Under the pieces are notes generated by a model, which searched no databases, was not told where the DNA came from, and saw only the letters and a list, made by a program, of their open reading frames with translations. Of a stretch of DNA of 64,000 bases, positions 1 through 8,460 are shown piece after piece (the stretch's first letter is position 1; every line of letters begins with the position of its first letter). The stretch is from Peterkaempfera bronchialis (lineage in GTDB: Bacteria > Actinomycetota > Actinomycetes > Streptomycetales > Streptomycetaceae), in the NCBI RefSeq assembly GCF_003258605.2, contig NZ_CP031264.1:2542001-2606000 (forward strand), written 5' to 3'. The position numbers and the translations under genes were made by a program.

Positions 1-2
1 AC

Positions 3-170
3 CCGGCCCGGCTGCGCAGCCGGCTGGACGAGATCGAGCAGGCCAGGGAGGCCGGTGAGATCGATGAGCAGGAGGCCGCGCGGCTGGAGGAGGAGCTGAT
101 CGGCCGTCTGCTGGACGTACGGCCCCCGCCGGTGGCCGGGAGGAGCGAAGGTGCGGACGGCGAGGCGTGA
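3..170 (+). CDS. gvpG: Gas vesicle protein GvpG, 3' end only
   Basis: The window opens inside this gene; 55 codons remain before the TGA at 168-170. The residues are highly charged and helical (RLDEIEQAREAGEIDEQEA, then LEEELIGRLLD), the coiled-coil C-terminal pattern of GvpG, a minor protein needed for gas vesicle assembly. It overlaps the next gene by 20 bp and heads a tightly packed gvp operon, which supports the call. The start codon lies outside the window. Confidence 0.75.
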   Translation, partial: PARLRSRLDEIEQAREAGEIDEQEAARLEEELIGRLLDVRPPPVAGRSEGADGEA

Positions 171-525
171 CAGCGGGGCTGGCGCGGGCGACGGGCGGCA
201 CCGGCTGCACCGCGACCGGGAGGCCGTGCAGTCCGGGGCCGAGCCGGACCGGCGGCGGCCCCGCACGACCGTCACCACCCGGGAGGCGGCGGCCCATGCG
301 GCACTCCATGTGCAGACCCTCACCGGCCGGGACCCCGAGGGGGTCACCTCGCTGGAGCGTACGGAGGGCGGCTGGCGGATCGGGATCGAGGTACTGGAAG
401 CGCACCGCATCCCCGACTCGACCGACATCCTCGCCGAGTACCAGGTCGAGGTGGACGGCGACGGGGAGCTGATCACCTACCACCGCACCCGCCGCTACTA
501 CCGTGGCCGGGCAGAGGAGGGTTGA
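151..525 (+). CDS. gvpO: Gas vesicle protein GvpO
   Basis: A 124-residue protein starting with GTG inside the gvpG 3' end. The second half (about residues 45-120) has the GvpO pattern: TGRDPEGVTSLERTEGGWR, IPDSTDILAEYQVEVD, then an RRYYRG end. The N-terminal 40 residues are Arg-rich and probably disordered, so a later start is possible. GvpO is required for gas vesicle formation in actinomycetes and haloarchaea. In the usual Streptomyces cluster gvpO comes first; here it lies between gvpG and gvpJ. Confidence 0.75.
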   Translation: MRTARRDSGAGAGDGRHRLHRDREAVQSGAEPDRRRPRTTVTTREAAAHAALHVQTLTGRDPEGVTSLERTEGGWRIGIEVLEAHRIPDSTDILAEYQVEVDGDGELITYHRTRRYYRGRAEEG

Positions 526-526
526 G

Positions 527-988
527 ATGGGCCAGCCTCCTGTGTGGAGCGGCCGGAGCCGGTATGCGCCCAGCGGCCGGGAAGGCGGTCGCCCCGAATC
601 GGCGAACCTGGCGGACATCCTGGAGCGGGTGCTGGACAAGGGCATCGTCATCGCCGGGGACATCCGCGTGAACCTGCTGGACATCGAACTGCTCACCATC
701 AAGATCCGGCTGATCGTCGCCTCGGTGGACCGCGCCCGGGAGATGGGCATCGACTGGTGGGAGCACGACCCCATGCTCACCTCCGGACAGCACGACCTCA
801 GCGAGGAGAACCGGCGCCTGCGCCGCCGGATCGGCGACCTGGAGGCGGGCCGCACCGCATCCGTCACCGACCGCCCGGACGGGCTGGAACCAGAACGGGA
901 ACTTGAGCGGGAATTCGAGCAGGAGGCCCGACAGGACCGCGAGCAGCAGGCCGAGCAGCGGCGCCACGGCGAGGGGGCGGCACCGTGA
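527..988 (+). CDS. gvpJ: Gas vesicle protein GvpJ (GvpA/J family)
   Basis: A 153-residue protein. The ATG at 527 has a GGAGG at 516-520, six bases upstream, and lies 1 bp past the gvpO stop; an in-frame upstream start is possible but less good. The GvpA-like core is about residues 27-85 (ANLADILERVLDKGIVIAGD, then LLDIELLTIKIRLIVASVD and WWEHDP). A Glu/Arg-rich coiled-coil tail follows. GvpJ is a minor shell protein that helps nucleate or cap the vesicle. Confidence 0.85.
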   Translation: MGQPPVWSGRSRYAPSGREGGRPESANLADILERVLDKGIVIAGDIRVNLLDIELLTIKIRLIVASVDRAREMGIDWWEHDPMLTSGQHDLSEENRRLRRRIGDLEAGRTASVTDRPDGLEPERELEREFEQEARQDREQQAEQRRHGEGAAP

Positions 989-1773
989 CCGAGGCGACCG
1001 CCACCTGGCTCTACGCCGTGGCCCGGGGCCTGCCGACCAGTGCCCTGGACGACGTGACCGGTGTCGCCGCGGAGCCCGTACGGCTGCTCTCCGGCCATGG
1101 GCTGCAGGCCGTCGTCGGCAGCGTCCCGCTGCGGGACTTCGCCGAGGACGCGCTCCATGACCACCTGGAGGACCTCAACTGGCTGGAGACGGCGGTCAGG
1201 GCGCACCACCGGGTCATCGACGCCGCAGCGGGCGCCACCCGCGTCCTGCCGCTCCGCTTCGCCACCCTCTACCGCGACGACCAGCGGGTCCACGCCCTGC
1301 TGGACCAGCAGCAGGCCGCGTTCGGCAGCGCCCTGGACCGCGTCGCCGGGCACACCGAATGGGGGGTCAAGGTCTATGCGGACCCGCGTGCCTTCGCCCC
1401 GGAGGCGCCCGAACCGGCGGGCGCGGCCAACCCCGGCACCGCCTATCTGCTGCGGCGGCGTGCCCAGCGCGACGAGCGGCAGAGCGCCCTGCTGCGCGCC
1501 CAGCGGTGCGCGGAGGAGATCGCCGGGGAGCTGGGCCCGCTGGCGGCCGAGACCGCCTCCCACCCGCCCCAGGACCCCCGGCTCGCCGAGTACCAGGGCT
1601 GGATGCTGCTCAATGACTCCTATCTCGTCCCCGACGCCCGCGCCCGGGAGTTCGCCGCCCGGGTGCACGCCCTCCAGCAGCGGTTCGAGGGCGTCCGGCT
1701 CCAGCTGAGCGGACCGTGGCCCGCCTACTCCTTCACCTCCGTGCCCGCCACCGAGACGGAAGCGGAACGATGA
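985..1773 (+). CDS. gvpL: Gas vesicle protein GvpL (GvpF/L family)
   Basis: 262 residues, GTG start overlapping the gvpJ stop (GTGA). The N-terminus ATWLYAVARG, the central HHRVIDAAAGATRVLPLRF (about residues 75-93) and the late LNDSYLVP (about 210-217) are hallmarks of the GvpF/GvpL family, accessory proteins of vesicle assembly. Its position between gvpJ and gvpS points to GvpL rather than GvpF; the sequence alone does not separate the two. Confidence 0.85.
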   Translation: MTEATATWLYAVARGLPTSALDDVTGVAAEPVRLLSGHGLQAVVGSVPLRDFAEDALHDHLEDLNWLETAVRAHHRVIDAAAGATRVLPLRFATLYRDDQRVHALLDQQQAAFGSALDRVAGHTEWGVKVYADPRAFAPEAPEPAGAANPGTAYLLRRRAQRDERQSALLRAQRCAEEIAGELGPLAAETASHPPQDPRLAEYQGWMLLNDSYLVPDARAREFAARVHALQQRFEGVRLQLSGPWPAYSFTSVPATETEAER

Positions 1774-2006
1774 CCCGGCTTCCCCAGCCGCTGCCGCCCC
1801 CGCAGCCACCGGCCGTCGGCGAGGGGCCGCAGGTCGCTCTGGTCGACCTGCTCGACCGGGTCCTGGCGGGCGGCGTGGTCATCAGCGGCGAGGTCACCCT
1901 CTGCATCGACGACATCGCCCTGGTCCGCATCTCGCTGCGCGCCCTGGTGGCCTCCATCCGGGCTGCGGAGGCCGACCCGTACCCCCTGGAGGAGGCGCGG
2001 CCATGA
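1770..2006 (+). CDS. gvpS: Gas vesicle GvpA-family protein GvpS
   Basis: 78 residues from the ATG at 1770, which overlaps the gvpL stop (ATGA). After a Pro-rich leader comes a compact GvpA-like unit, VALVDLLDRVLAGGVVISGE then LCIDDIALVRISLRALVASI. Streptomycete gvp operons carry this short third GvpA paralogue (GvpS) just before gvpK, as here. Confidence 0.8.
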   Translation: MTRLPQPLPPPQPPAVGEGPQVALVDLLDRVLAGGVVISGEVTLCIDDIALVRISLRALVASIRAAEADPYPLEEARP

Positions 2007-2311
2007 GCAGCGGCCCCGAACCCGGCCCGGTGGAGCGGCACCGGCGGCTGGCCGTGGACTCCGAGTCGGTGGAGCGCGGCCTGGCCGGTCTGGTCCTCAC
2101 CATCGTGGAGCTGCTACGTCAGTTGATGGAGCGTCAGGCACTGCGCCGGATCGACCAGGGCGACCTCTCCGACGAGCAGATCGAACACCTCGGCCTGACC
2201 CTGATGGCCCTTGAGGACCGCATGGACGAACTCCGCGAGCACTTCGGGCTCTCCCCGGAGGACCTCAACATCGACCTCGGGCCGCTCGGACCCCTGCTGC
2301 CCCGCGAGTGA
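2003..2311 (+). CDS. gvpK: Gas vesicle protein GvpK
   Basis: 102 residues, ATG overlapping the gvpS stop. The sequence VERGLAGLVLTIVELLRQL (about 26-44), then ALRRIDQGDLSDEQIEHLG and a LEDRMDEL segment, is typical of GvpK, a helical accessory protein required for vesicle formation. It is the last gene of the operon; the next gene starts 79 bp downstream without translational coupling. Confidence 0.85.
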   Translation: MSSGPEPGPVERHRRLAVDSESVERGLAGLVLTIVELLRQLMERQALRRIDQGDLSDEQIEHLGLTLMALEDRMDELREHFGLSPEDLNIDLGPLGPLLPRE

Positions 2312-2390
2312 CCGGGCACGGCCCGCCGTGGGGGAACTCACTGGCCAGGGGGTCTGGCCTACCCGGCGGAATGCGTCACACTGGTGTCCC

Positions 2391-3032
2391 GTGAGCGACT
2401 CCCCCGTGAACCCCGTGCCGATACCCCGCGCCCGCGTCGTGCTGCTGTCCGGGCCCTCCGGATCGGGGAAGTCGTCACTGGCCGAGCGGGCCGGACTGCC
2501 GGTGCTCCAGCTGGACGACTTCTACAAGGACGGCGACGACCCCACGCTGCCGCTGCTGAGCGCCGCCGGAGCGGTGGACTGGGACTCGCCCCGGTCCTGG
2601 CACGCCGACCAGGCGATGGCCGTGATCCGGCTGCTGGCCGAGACCGGGCGGGCCGAGGTGCCGGTGTACTCGATCCCCGACAACGCCCGGATCGCCACCC
2701 GCACCCTGGAGCTGGACGGTTCGGCGGCGTTTGTCGCCGAGGGGATCTTCGCGGCGGAGATCGCGGCCCGCTGCGCCGCCGAGGGGCTGCTGGGCGACGC
2801 GCTCTGCCTGCGCAACGGGCCGATGACCACCGCCTGGCGCCGCTTCCGCCGCGATGTCCGGGAGGGCCGCAAGTCGGTGCCGTTCCTGGTCCGGCGCGGC
2901 TGGCGGCTGATGCGGGCCGAGCGCGGGATCGTGGCGCACCAGGTGGAGCTGGGCGCGTACGCCTGCGCGGGCCCGGAGGCGCTGCGCCGGGTGCGCACGG
3001 TCGCCGACACCAGGGAACCCGCCGCCGCCTGA
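2391..3032 (+). CDS. Uridine kinase-like P-loop ATPase
   Basis: 213 residues from the GTG at 2391. A Walker A motif, GPSGSGKSSL, sits at about residues 18-27, followed by LQLDDFYKDGDDPTLP, the Asp-rich phosphate-acceptor region seen in uridine and phosphoribulokinase-type enzymes. FVAEGIFAAEI is a Walker B-like segment. The likely role is phosphorylation of uridine or a similar small molecule in pyrimidine salvage; the substrate cannot be fixed from sequence. It is followed by a strong hairpin. Confidence 0.75.
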   Translation: MSDSPVNPVPIPRARVVLLSGPSGSGKSSLAERAGLPVLQLDDFYKDGDDPTLPLLSAAGAVDWDSPRSWHADQAMAVIRLLAETGRAEVPVYSIPDNARIATRTLELDGSAAFVAEGIFAAEIAARCAAEGLLGDALCLRNGPMTTAWRRFRRDVREGRKSVPFLVRRGWRLMRAERGIVAHQVELGAYACAGPEALRRVRTVADTREPAAA

Positions 3033-3062
3033 CGGCCCGAGCAGAGCACCACGAACGCGCGA

Positions 3063-3097
3063 AAGGGCCCGGTGCCTCTCCCCGGCACCGGGCCCTT
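3063..3097 (+). terminator. GC-rich hairpin terminator
   Basis: Perfect 14-bp stem (3063-3076 with 3084-3097) around a 7-base loop, 30 bp after the uridine-kinase-like gene. It sits between a + strand gene and the convergent sigQ, so it could serve both. Confidence 0.75.
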
Positions 3098-3228
3098 CCT
3101 GCGGTACTCCCCCGTGGCCCCGGTTCCCCCGAACCGGCACCGAGTCCCGCTGCTCCCCCTCCTTCACCCCCGGAGGTCCCCCCGGACCCCGGTCTCCCGT
3201 CCCACCCGACGGAAGGTCTGCGGGGGCC

Positions 3229-4146
3229 TCAGGCGACCAGCTCGCCGAAGGCCCGGCCGAGGTCGCCGCCCCGGTTGAGTGTGGCGTCGTCGCGCAGCCG
3301 GCGCAGCGCCCGCCAGATGCTGCTCTTCACGGTGCCGACGCTGATGCCCAGCACATCGGCGATCTCCGGGTCGGTACGCCCCTCGTAGTAGCGCAGCACC
3401 AGCATGGTGCGCTGCTGCTCGGGGAGCTTGGCGAGCGCCTGCCAGAGCACGGCGCGCAGCTCGGTGCCGCCCATGGCGTCGGTGTCGCCGACGGTCTCGG
3501 GCAGCTCCTCGGTCGGGTACTCGTTGACCTTGCGGCGGCGCCACGCGGAGATGTGCAGATTGGTCATGGTGCGGCGGAGGTAGCCGCCGACGGCCGCCTT
3601 GTCGGAGATCCGGCCCCAGGCGCGGTAGGTGGAGAAGAGCGCGCTCTGCAGCAGGTCCTCGGCCTCGTGGCGGTCTCCGGTCAGGTGGTACGCCGTGGCG
3701 TACAGGGAGGCGCGACGCTCGCGCACATAGGCGGTGAAGTCCTCGGTGTGATCCACCGGGGCCGCCTCTGCGGGCGCGGGCTCCCCCTGCGCGCCTCCCT
3801 GTACACCCCGCCCGGCGCGGTCCGGATACCTGACCGCCTTCCCGGCCTCGCGGACCGCCGGCTCCCCCGAACCGGCAGTCCGCAGGCCGTCCCCGTTACC
3901 CCCCGGGAGGCTGCGCACCACGGGGATGACCCCCCGCAGTGCCATGGTGCCCGCCCCGGCGCCCGGCTCGGGCGCGGCCTGCCTGCGGCCGATCCCGAAC
4001 GTCTGGGGCTGGGGCGTACCGATGTGGTGAGCGCACCCCCGCACATTCACCGCACCGGTGGTCTCGTCGGCCCGTGCGGGCCGGCAGTTCGACGGGCGCA
4101 CGGACCGGACGGGCGAAGCGGTCCTGGTCTGAAGCGTTGCGTTCAT
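3229..4146 (-). CDS. sigQ: ECF sigma factor SigQ (SigE-like family)
   Basis: 305 residues from the ATG at 4146. The first 130 residues are low-complexity and probably disordered. Region 2 starts near residue 135 (ASLYATAYHLTGDRHEAEDL) and region 4 contains the HTH (LPEQQRTMLVLRYYEGRTD, DVLGISVGTVKSSI). It is transcribed divergently from afsQ1. This sigQ-afsQ1-afsQ2 arrangement is known from S. coelicolor, where SigQ opposes AfsQ1 effects on antibiotic production and development. An upstream GTG at 4335 is possible but would run through the divergent promoter region. Confidence 0.85.
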   Translation of the reverse strand: MNATLQTRTASPVRSVRPSNCRPARADETTGAVNVRGCAHHIGTPQPQTFGIGRRQAAPEPGAGAGTMALRGVIPVVRSLPGGNGDGLRTAGSGEPAVREAGKAVRYPDRAGRGVQGGAQGEPAPAEAAPVDHTEDFTAYVRERRASLYATAYHLTGDRHEAEDLLQSALFSTYRAWGRISDKAAVGGYLRRTMTNLHISAWRRRKVNEYPTEELPETVGDTDAMGGTELRAVLWQALAKLPEQQRTMLVLRYYEGRTDPEIADVLGISVGTVKSSIWRALRRLRDDATLNRGGDLGRAFGELVA

Positions 4147-4534
4147 GGTGCGCCCCCATGTCGTGACGAGAGGATGTTCCGGTGTCCCGGGCCCGGGCCG
4201 TCCGTCCCGTCTCCCCTCGGGGCGTCCGGTGGTCCGTTTCCCTGACATCGAAAAGCTTGCCCGGGGCTCGTCATGGCGCTGTCCGCCGACTGTCACAGGG
4301 CTGTCACAGCGCCCGGAGGGCGGCGCGGCGTGCATGGATCACGGCCGTATGTCGGCTGCGCCCGGGGCGAGTTGGGCCCTGTGCCGGGTTCCACGCCGAT
4401 GGGGTCCCCGGCGGTTCCGCAGGCCGGAACGACAGGTGAAGATATCCGGGCATACCGGGACAGTACGGCGCCGTCGCGGGCGCAACCGGGCAGGGCGGGT
4501 GAACCCGCGGCCCGGCGTGGGCCAGAATGAGGCC
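4147..4534. promoter_or_regulatory. Divergent control region between sigQ and afsQ1
   Basis: 388 bp with no gene. It must hold the promoters of sigQ (left) and afsQ1 (right) and contains the candidate AfsQ1 box at 4292-4307. No unambiguous -10/-35 pair could be assigned by eye. Confidence 0.7.
4292..4307 (+). promoter_or_regulatory. Candidate AfsQ1 operator (GTnAC-n6-GTnAC)
   Basis: GTCAC-AGGGCT-GTCAC matches the reported AfsQ1 consensus of two GTnAC half-sites six bases apart. It sits 145 bp from the sigQ start and about 230 bp from the afsQ1 start. In S. coelicolor AfsQ1 acts on the sigQ promoter, so the location fits. Confidence 0.7.
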
Positions 4535-5212
4535 GTGCCGTTCCTACTGCTCATCGAGGACGACGACGCGATCCGCACCGGCCTCGAACTCGCCCTGACC
4601 CGCCAGGGCCATCGCGTGATGGCCGCCGCCTCGGGTGAAGACGGCCTGAAGCTGTTCAAGGAGCAGCGTCCGGACCTGATCGTCCTCGATGTGATGCTGC
4701 CCGGGATCGACGGCTTCGAGGTCTGCCGCCGGATCCGCCGCTCCGACCAGTTGCCGATCATCCTGCTCACCGCCCGCAGCGACGACATCGACGTGGTGGT
4801 CGGCCTGGAGTCGGGCGCCGACGACTATGTGGTCAAGCCGGTGCAGCCCCGGGTGCTGGACGCCCGCATCCGGGCCGTGCTGCGGCGCGGCGAGCGGGAG
4901 AGCTCCGACTCGGCGGCTTACGGGTCGGTGGTGATCGACCGGGCCGCCATGACGGTGACCAAGAACGGCGAGGACCTCCAGCTCACCCCCACCGAGCTGC
5001 GGCTGCTGCTGGAGCTCAGCCGCCGACCGGGCCAGGCGCTCTCCCGGCAGCAGTTGCTGCGGCTGGTGTGGGAGCACGACTACCTGGGCGATTCGCGGCT
5101 GGTGGACGCCTGTGTGCAGCGGCTGCGGGCCAAGGTGGAGGATGTACCGTCGTCGCCGACGCTGATCCGGACCGTGCGCGGGGTCGGCTACCGGCTCGAC
5201 CCGCCCTCCTAG
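4535..5212 (+). CDS. afsQ1: Two-component response regulator AfsQ1
   Basis: 225 residues, GTG start at 4535 (VPFLLLIEDDDAIR). The receiver domain has the acidic pair in LIEDDDA, the phospho-acceptor Asp in LIVLDVMLPGIDG (about residue 52), Thr in ILLTARSDD and Lys in YVVKPV. The C-terminal OmpR/PhoB winged helix (about 130-225) carries LTPTELRLLLEL and RLRAKVEDV. Nearly every motif matches AfsQ1 as recalled from S. coelicolor. It works with AfsQ2, encoded 52 bp downstream, in nitrogen-linked control of antibiotic production. Confidence 0.93.
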   Translation: MPFLLLIEDDDAIRTGLELALTRQGHRVMAAASGEDGLKLFKEQRPDLIVLDVMLPGIDGFEVCRRIRRSDQLPIILLTARSDDIDVVVGLESGADDYVVKPVQPRVLDARIRAVLRRGERESSDSAAYGSVVIDRAAMTVTKNGEDLQLTPTELRLLLELSRRPGQALSRQQLLRLVWEHDYLGDSRLVDACVQRLRAKVEDVPSSPTLIRTVRGVGYRLDPPS

Positions 5213-5264
5213 TGCCCCACTCCACGGCGGGGCGGACCGCGACAGACACCGACGGAATGCTGAT

Positions 5265-6974
5265 GTGACGGACTACCAGGAGAGTTCCGCGCCGCCCGGC
5301 AGGGCGCGCGAAGGGCGGCTCGGCCGGCGGCTGCGGCTGACGTCGCTGCGGATACGCCTGATCGCGGTCTTCGCCGTGGTCGCACTGACCGCAGCGGTGT
5401 CGGCGTCCGGCATCGCCTACTGGCTCAACCGCGACGCGGTGCTGAAGCGGGCGCAGGACAGCGCGCTCAACGACTTCCGCGACTCGCTCACCCGCAATGT
5501 CACCGACATGCCGCTCAAGCCCAGCTGCGACGACCTGCGGGCGCTGGCCCGGGTGGTGGCCAGCCCGCAGCCGTGGCTCAACTACCAGGTCGTGGTGGTC
5601 GACCCGGCGCACCCCGACTGCACGGCCTCCTCCAACCCCGCCCGCTTTAGCGTGGACCGGGTCCCGGAGCGGCTGCGGACCACCGTGTCGACGCCGCGCC
5701 CGCTGGTGAACGGCAACGACTTCCGGTACCACCTCTACTGGCAGCGGACCATCCTGGACGGCGAGCCCTTTGTGGTGGGCGGCACCCGGATCGTGCCGAC
5801 CGGGCCGACGGCGTACATGTTCAAGTCGCTCAGCGACGAGCGCACCGACCTCAACACCCTCGCCTGGTCGCTGGGCATCGCCACCCTGCTCGCCCTGGTC
5901 GGCTCGGCGCTGCTGGCCCAGGGCGCCTCCGCCACCGTGCTGCGGCCGGTGAAGCGGCTCGGCGAGGCCGCGCGCAGGCTCGGCCAGGGCCATCTCGACA
6001 CCCGGCTGGAGGTCGGCGGCGCGGACGAGCTGGCCGACGTGGCACGTACCTTCAACAGCACGGCCGAGGCGCTGGCCGCGCAGGTGGAGGAGCTGTCCGC
6101 GCGGGAGTCGGCGAGCCGGCGGTTCGTCGCCGACATGTCGCATGAGCTGCGGACCCCGCTGACCGCGATGACCGCCGTCACGGACATCCTGGAGGACGAG
6201 GCGGACTCGCTGGACCCGATGATCGAACCGGCCGTACGGCTGGTCGTCAGCGAGACCCGGCGCCTCTCCGACCTGGTCGAGAACCTCATGGAGGTCACCC
6301 GGTTCGACGCCGGGACGGCCAAGCTGGTCGCCGACGACATGGACATCGCCGACCTGATCATGTCCTGCATCGACGGCCGGGCCTGGTACGACGCGGTCGA
6401 GCTGGACGCGCCGCGCGGCGTGGTGGCCCGGGTCGACCCGCGCCGACTGGACGTGGTCTTCGCCAACCTCATCGGCAACGCGCTCAAGCACGGCGGCTCG
6501 CCGGTCGTGGTGCGGGTGCGCGCCGAGCAGGCACCCGCCGACGCCTGGGCGGGCGGCCCGCACCCGAGCAGGCAGCTGGTGGTGGAGGTCCAGGACAGCG
6601 GTCCGGGCATCCGGGAGGATGTGCTGCCGCATGTCTTCGACCGGTTCTACAAGGCGGACAAGGGCCGGGCGCGCTCCGAGGGCAGCGGGCTGGGGCTCTC
6701 CATCGCCATGGAGAACGCCCGCATCCACGGCGGCACCATCACCGTCGCCAACGCCCCGGCGAAGCCCGACGGGACCCCCGGCGGAGCGGTCTTCACCCTG
6801 ACCCTGCCGATGGCGCCCGACGACACCGAGCCACCGGACCCGGACGGCGAGGACCCGCCGGGCGGGCCGGAGGGGCCTTGCGGCCCGGACCGGCAGGACG
6901 GAAGCAGCACAGGCGGTGCGGAGCACGGCGGCGGGAACGCCGGCGCACCGGGCACGGAGAGGAGCGGGCCTTGA
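5265..6974 (+). CDS. afsQ2: Sensor histidine kinase AfsQ2
   Basis: 569 residues, GTG start. TM1 is about 28-54; an extracytoplasmic sensor loop is about 55-198; TM2 is about 201-220, followed by HAMP. The HisKA box FVADMSHELRTPLTAM carries the phospho-acceptor His293. The HATPase_c domain has N (LIGNALKHGG), G1 (DSGPGIRED), F (FDRFYKAD) and G2 (GSGLGLSIA) boxes. The tail after about residue 525 is Pro/Gly/Asp-rich. It is the cognate kinase of AfsQ1. Its stop codon overlaps the TTG start of the next gene, so three genes form one operon. Confidence 0.93.
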   Translation: MTDYQESSAPPGRAREGRLGRRLRLTSLRIRLIAVFAVVALTAAVSASGIAYWLNRDAVLKRAQDSALNDFRDSLTRNVTDMPLKPSCDDLRALARVVASPQPWLNYQVVVVDPAHPDCTASSNPARFSVDRVPERLRTTVSTPRPLVNGNDFRYHLYWQRTILDGEPFVVGGTRIVPTGPTAYMFKSLSDERTDLNTLAWSLGIATLLALVGSALLAQGASATVLRPVKRLGEAARRLGQGHLDTRLEVGGADELADVARTFNSTAEALAAQVEELSARESASRRFVADMSHELRTPLTAMTAVTDILEDEADSLDPMIEPAVRLVVSETRRLSDLVENLMEVTRFDAGTAKLVADDMDIADLIMSCIDGRAWYDAVELDAPRGVVARVDPRRLDVVFANLIGNALKHGGSPVVVRVRAEQAPADAWAGGPHPSRQLVVEVQDSGPGIREDVLPHVFDRFYKADKGRARSEGSGLGLSIAMENARIHGGTITVANAPAKPDGTPGGAVFTLTLPMAPDDTEPPDPDGEDPPGGPEGPCGPDRQDGSSTGGAEHGGGNAGAPGTERSGP

Positions 6975-7285
6975 ACGACGCCGTACGGCAGGTGTGCCGG
7001 AGGGCGGCGGCGGTGCTGCTGCTGGGCGCCGCCGCAGCCGGGTGCGGCATCCGGCCGACGTCGGTGCCGGTGGACGCGGGTGCCCCCGCGAGCCGTACGG
7101 CCTGCCCGCCGCCGACGCCCGTCATGTCCCCCAGCGGCTCCGCCCCGACCAGCCCGCTCAACGCGCCGTTCGCCGCCAAGCAGCCGGAGGCGGGCGTCTC
7201 CCCCACGGCCTTCGGCCCCACCGCCCCGCCGACGGCCAACCCCACCGCCACCCCCAGCTGCCTCCAGACCGGCCCCGGCCACTGA
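6971..7285 (+). CDS. Small lipoprotein of the afsQ operon
   Basis: 104 residues, TTG start overlapping the afsQ2 stop. The N-terminus (RRAAAVLLLGAAAAGC) is a signal peptide with a lipobox; the lipidated Cys would be residue 24. The rest is Pro/Ala/Thr-rich and probably extended. S. coelicolor also has a lipoprotein gene after afsQ2. It could modulate signal sensing by AfsQ2, but that is inferred from position only. Confidence 0.75.
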   Translation: MNDAVRQVCRRAAAVLLLGAAAAGCGIRPTSVPVDAGAPASRTACPPPTPVMSPSGSAPTSPLNAPFAAKQPEAGVSPTAFGPTAPPTANPTATPSCLQTGPGH

Positions 7286-7442
7286 CCGCCCGGCGCGGCG
7301 CCGCCCGTCAACCGGCGCCGCCGCGCCTCCCTCGTACGGTCGGTAGCCCTCGCCGCCCGGATGCGGAATCCTCCGATACAGGTAGGGAACCGACGGGACG
7401 AAGGTCTGCGTCCTTCCCGGCGTGCAGCGAGGAGGCACCGGC

Positions 7443-8027
7443 GTGCGGACCGGGGAAGGCCAGCTCCGGCAGGGGCAGTGGACGGGTGCACCGGCAACTT
7501 CGGCGCCCCCGACGGCGGGGGCCTCGCCCCTGCTGCGGACCGCCGGGCTGCTGCTGCTCGCCGCGCATCTGGTGCTGGTGGGCTGGTACGCGCTCCGCCC
7601 GGTGCCGGTGGACTGGGTCTACGACGCCAATCTGCGACCGTTCTCCTCGATCCACCGCGATCTCGCCGCCGGCACCGCCGAGGGATACCGGCAGATCGCC
7701 GTGCGCCTGCTGATGCTGGCCCCGCTCGGCGTACTGCTGCCGCTGGCCGGCGGCCGGGTCGCCGCCCGCTGGCTGCCGTCGCTGCTGCGCACCGCGGGCA
7801 CGGCGGCGCTGCTCGGCACCGGGCTGGCGTTCCTCCAGACCGGCATCGCGGGCCATGTCCTGGACGTGGACGACGTACTGCTCAACCTGATCGGCGTGAT
7901 CCTGGCACATGTCGCCGTGGTGCCGGGCGCCCGGGCCCTGCTGCGCCGCCACGGGTACCGGCCCACCAGCCCAGCCCCGCCGCCGCAACCCCGACCCCCC
8001 GCCCCCCGGGCACCCCCTACGACGTAG
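7443..8027 (+). CDS. VanZ-family membrane protein
   Basis: 194 residues from the GTG at 7443, chosen because GAGGAGG lies at 7429-7435. Four hydrophobic segments are visible, including [33 protein letters not shown] and [15 protein letters not shown]. The VanZ signatures are N-L-R-P-F in [11 protein letters not shown] and [12 protein letters not shown]. VanZ proteins are small membrane proteins, one member being linked to low-level teicoplanin resistance; most have no known function. The Pro-rich tail runs into the GC-extreme region. Confidence 0.8.
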   Translation: MRTGEGQLRQGQWTGAPATSAPPTAGASPLLRTAGLLLLAAHLVLVGWYALRPVPVDWVYDANLRPFSSIHRDLAAGTAEGYRQIAVRLLMLAPLGVLLPLAGGRVAARWLPSLLRTAGTAALLGTGLAFLQTGIAGHVLDVDDVLLNLIGVILAHVAVVPGARALLRRHGYRPTSPAPPPQPRPPAPRAPPTT

Positions 8028-8127
8028 CCCCCGCCCCCGGCACCCACTGACCCCCAACCCCGGCCCCGGGCACCCCCAACGACGTGGCCTCGGCCCCTGG
8101 CACCCCCGGCGCCCGCCCTCCGCTTCC

Positions 8128-8460
8128 GCCTCGCGGCCCCGCCCTGGCCCCGCCCTCGGTTCTCACCTCCCACCTCCCGGCCCCGGCCCCGGTCTCGCCT
8201 CGCGGCCCCACCCTGGCCCCGCCCCCGGTTCTCACCTCCCACCCCCGGCCCCGGCCCCGGTCTCGCCTCGCGGCCCCACCCCTGACCCCGCCCCCGGTTC
8301 TCACCTCCCACCTCCCGGCCCCGGCCCCGGTCTCGCCTCGCGGCCCCACCCTGGCCCCGCCCCGGTTCTCACCTCCCACCCCCCGGCCCCGGCCCCGGTC
8401 TCGCCTCGCGGCCCCACCCCTGACCCGCCCCCGGTTCTCACCTCCCACCTCCCGGCCCCG
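8128..8460. repeat. GC-rich minisatellite, about five 68-70 bp units
   Basis: Units begin with gcctcgcggcccc at 8128, 8197, 8265, 8335 and 8403 (spacings 69, 68, 70, 68). Each continues through a C-rich stretch and a gttctcacctcccac block. Spacing that is not a steady multiple of three argues against coding. The + strand is very C-rich, so the - strand has many G runs. Confidence 0.85.

Noticed and set aside
5016-6926. 636-residue - strand frame opposite afsQ2
   Set aside because: Mirror of a well-supported histidine kinase; His/Arg/Gly-rich with no family motif.
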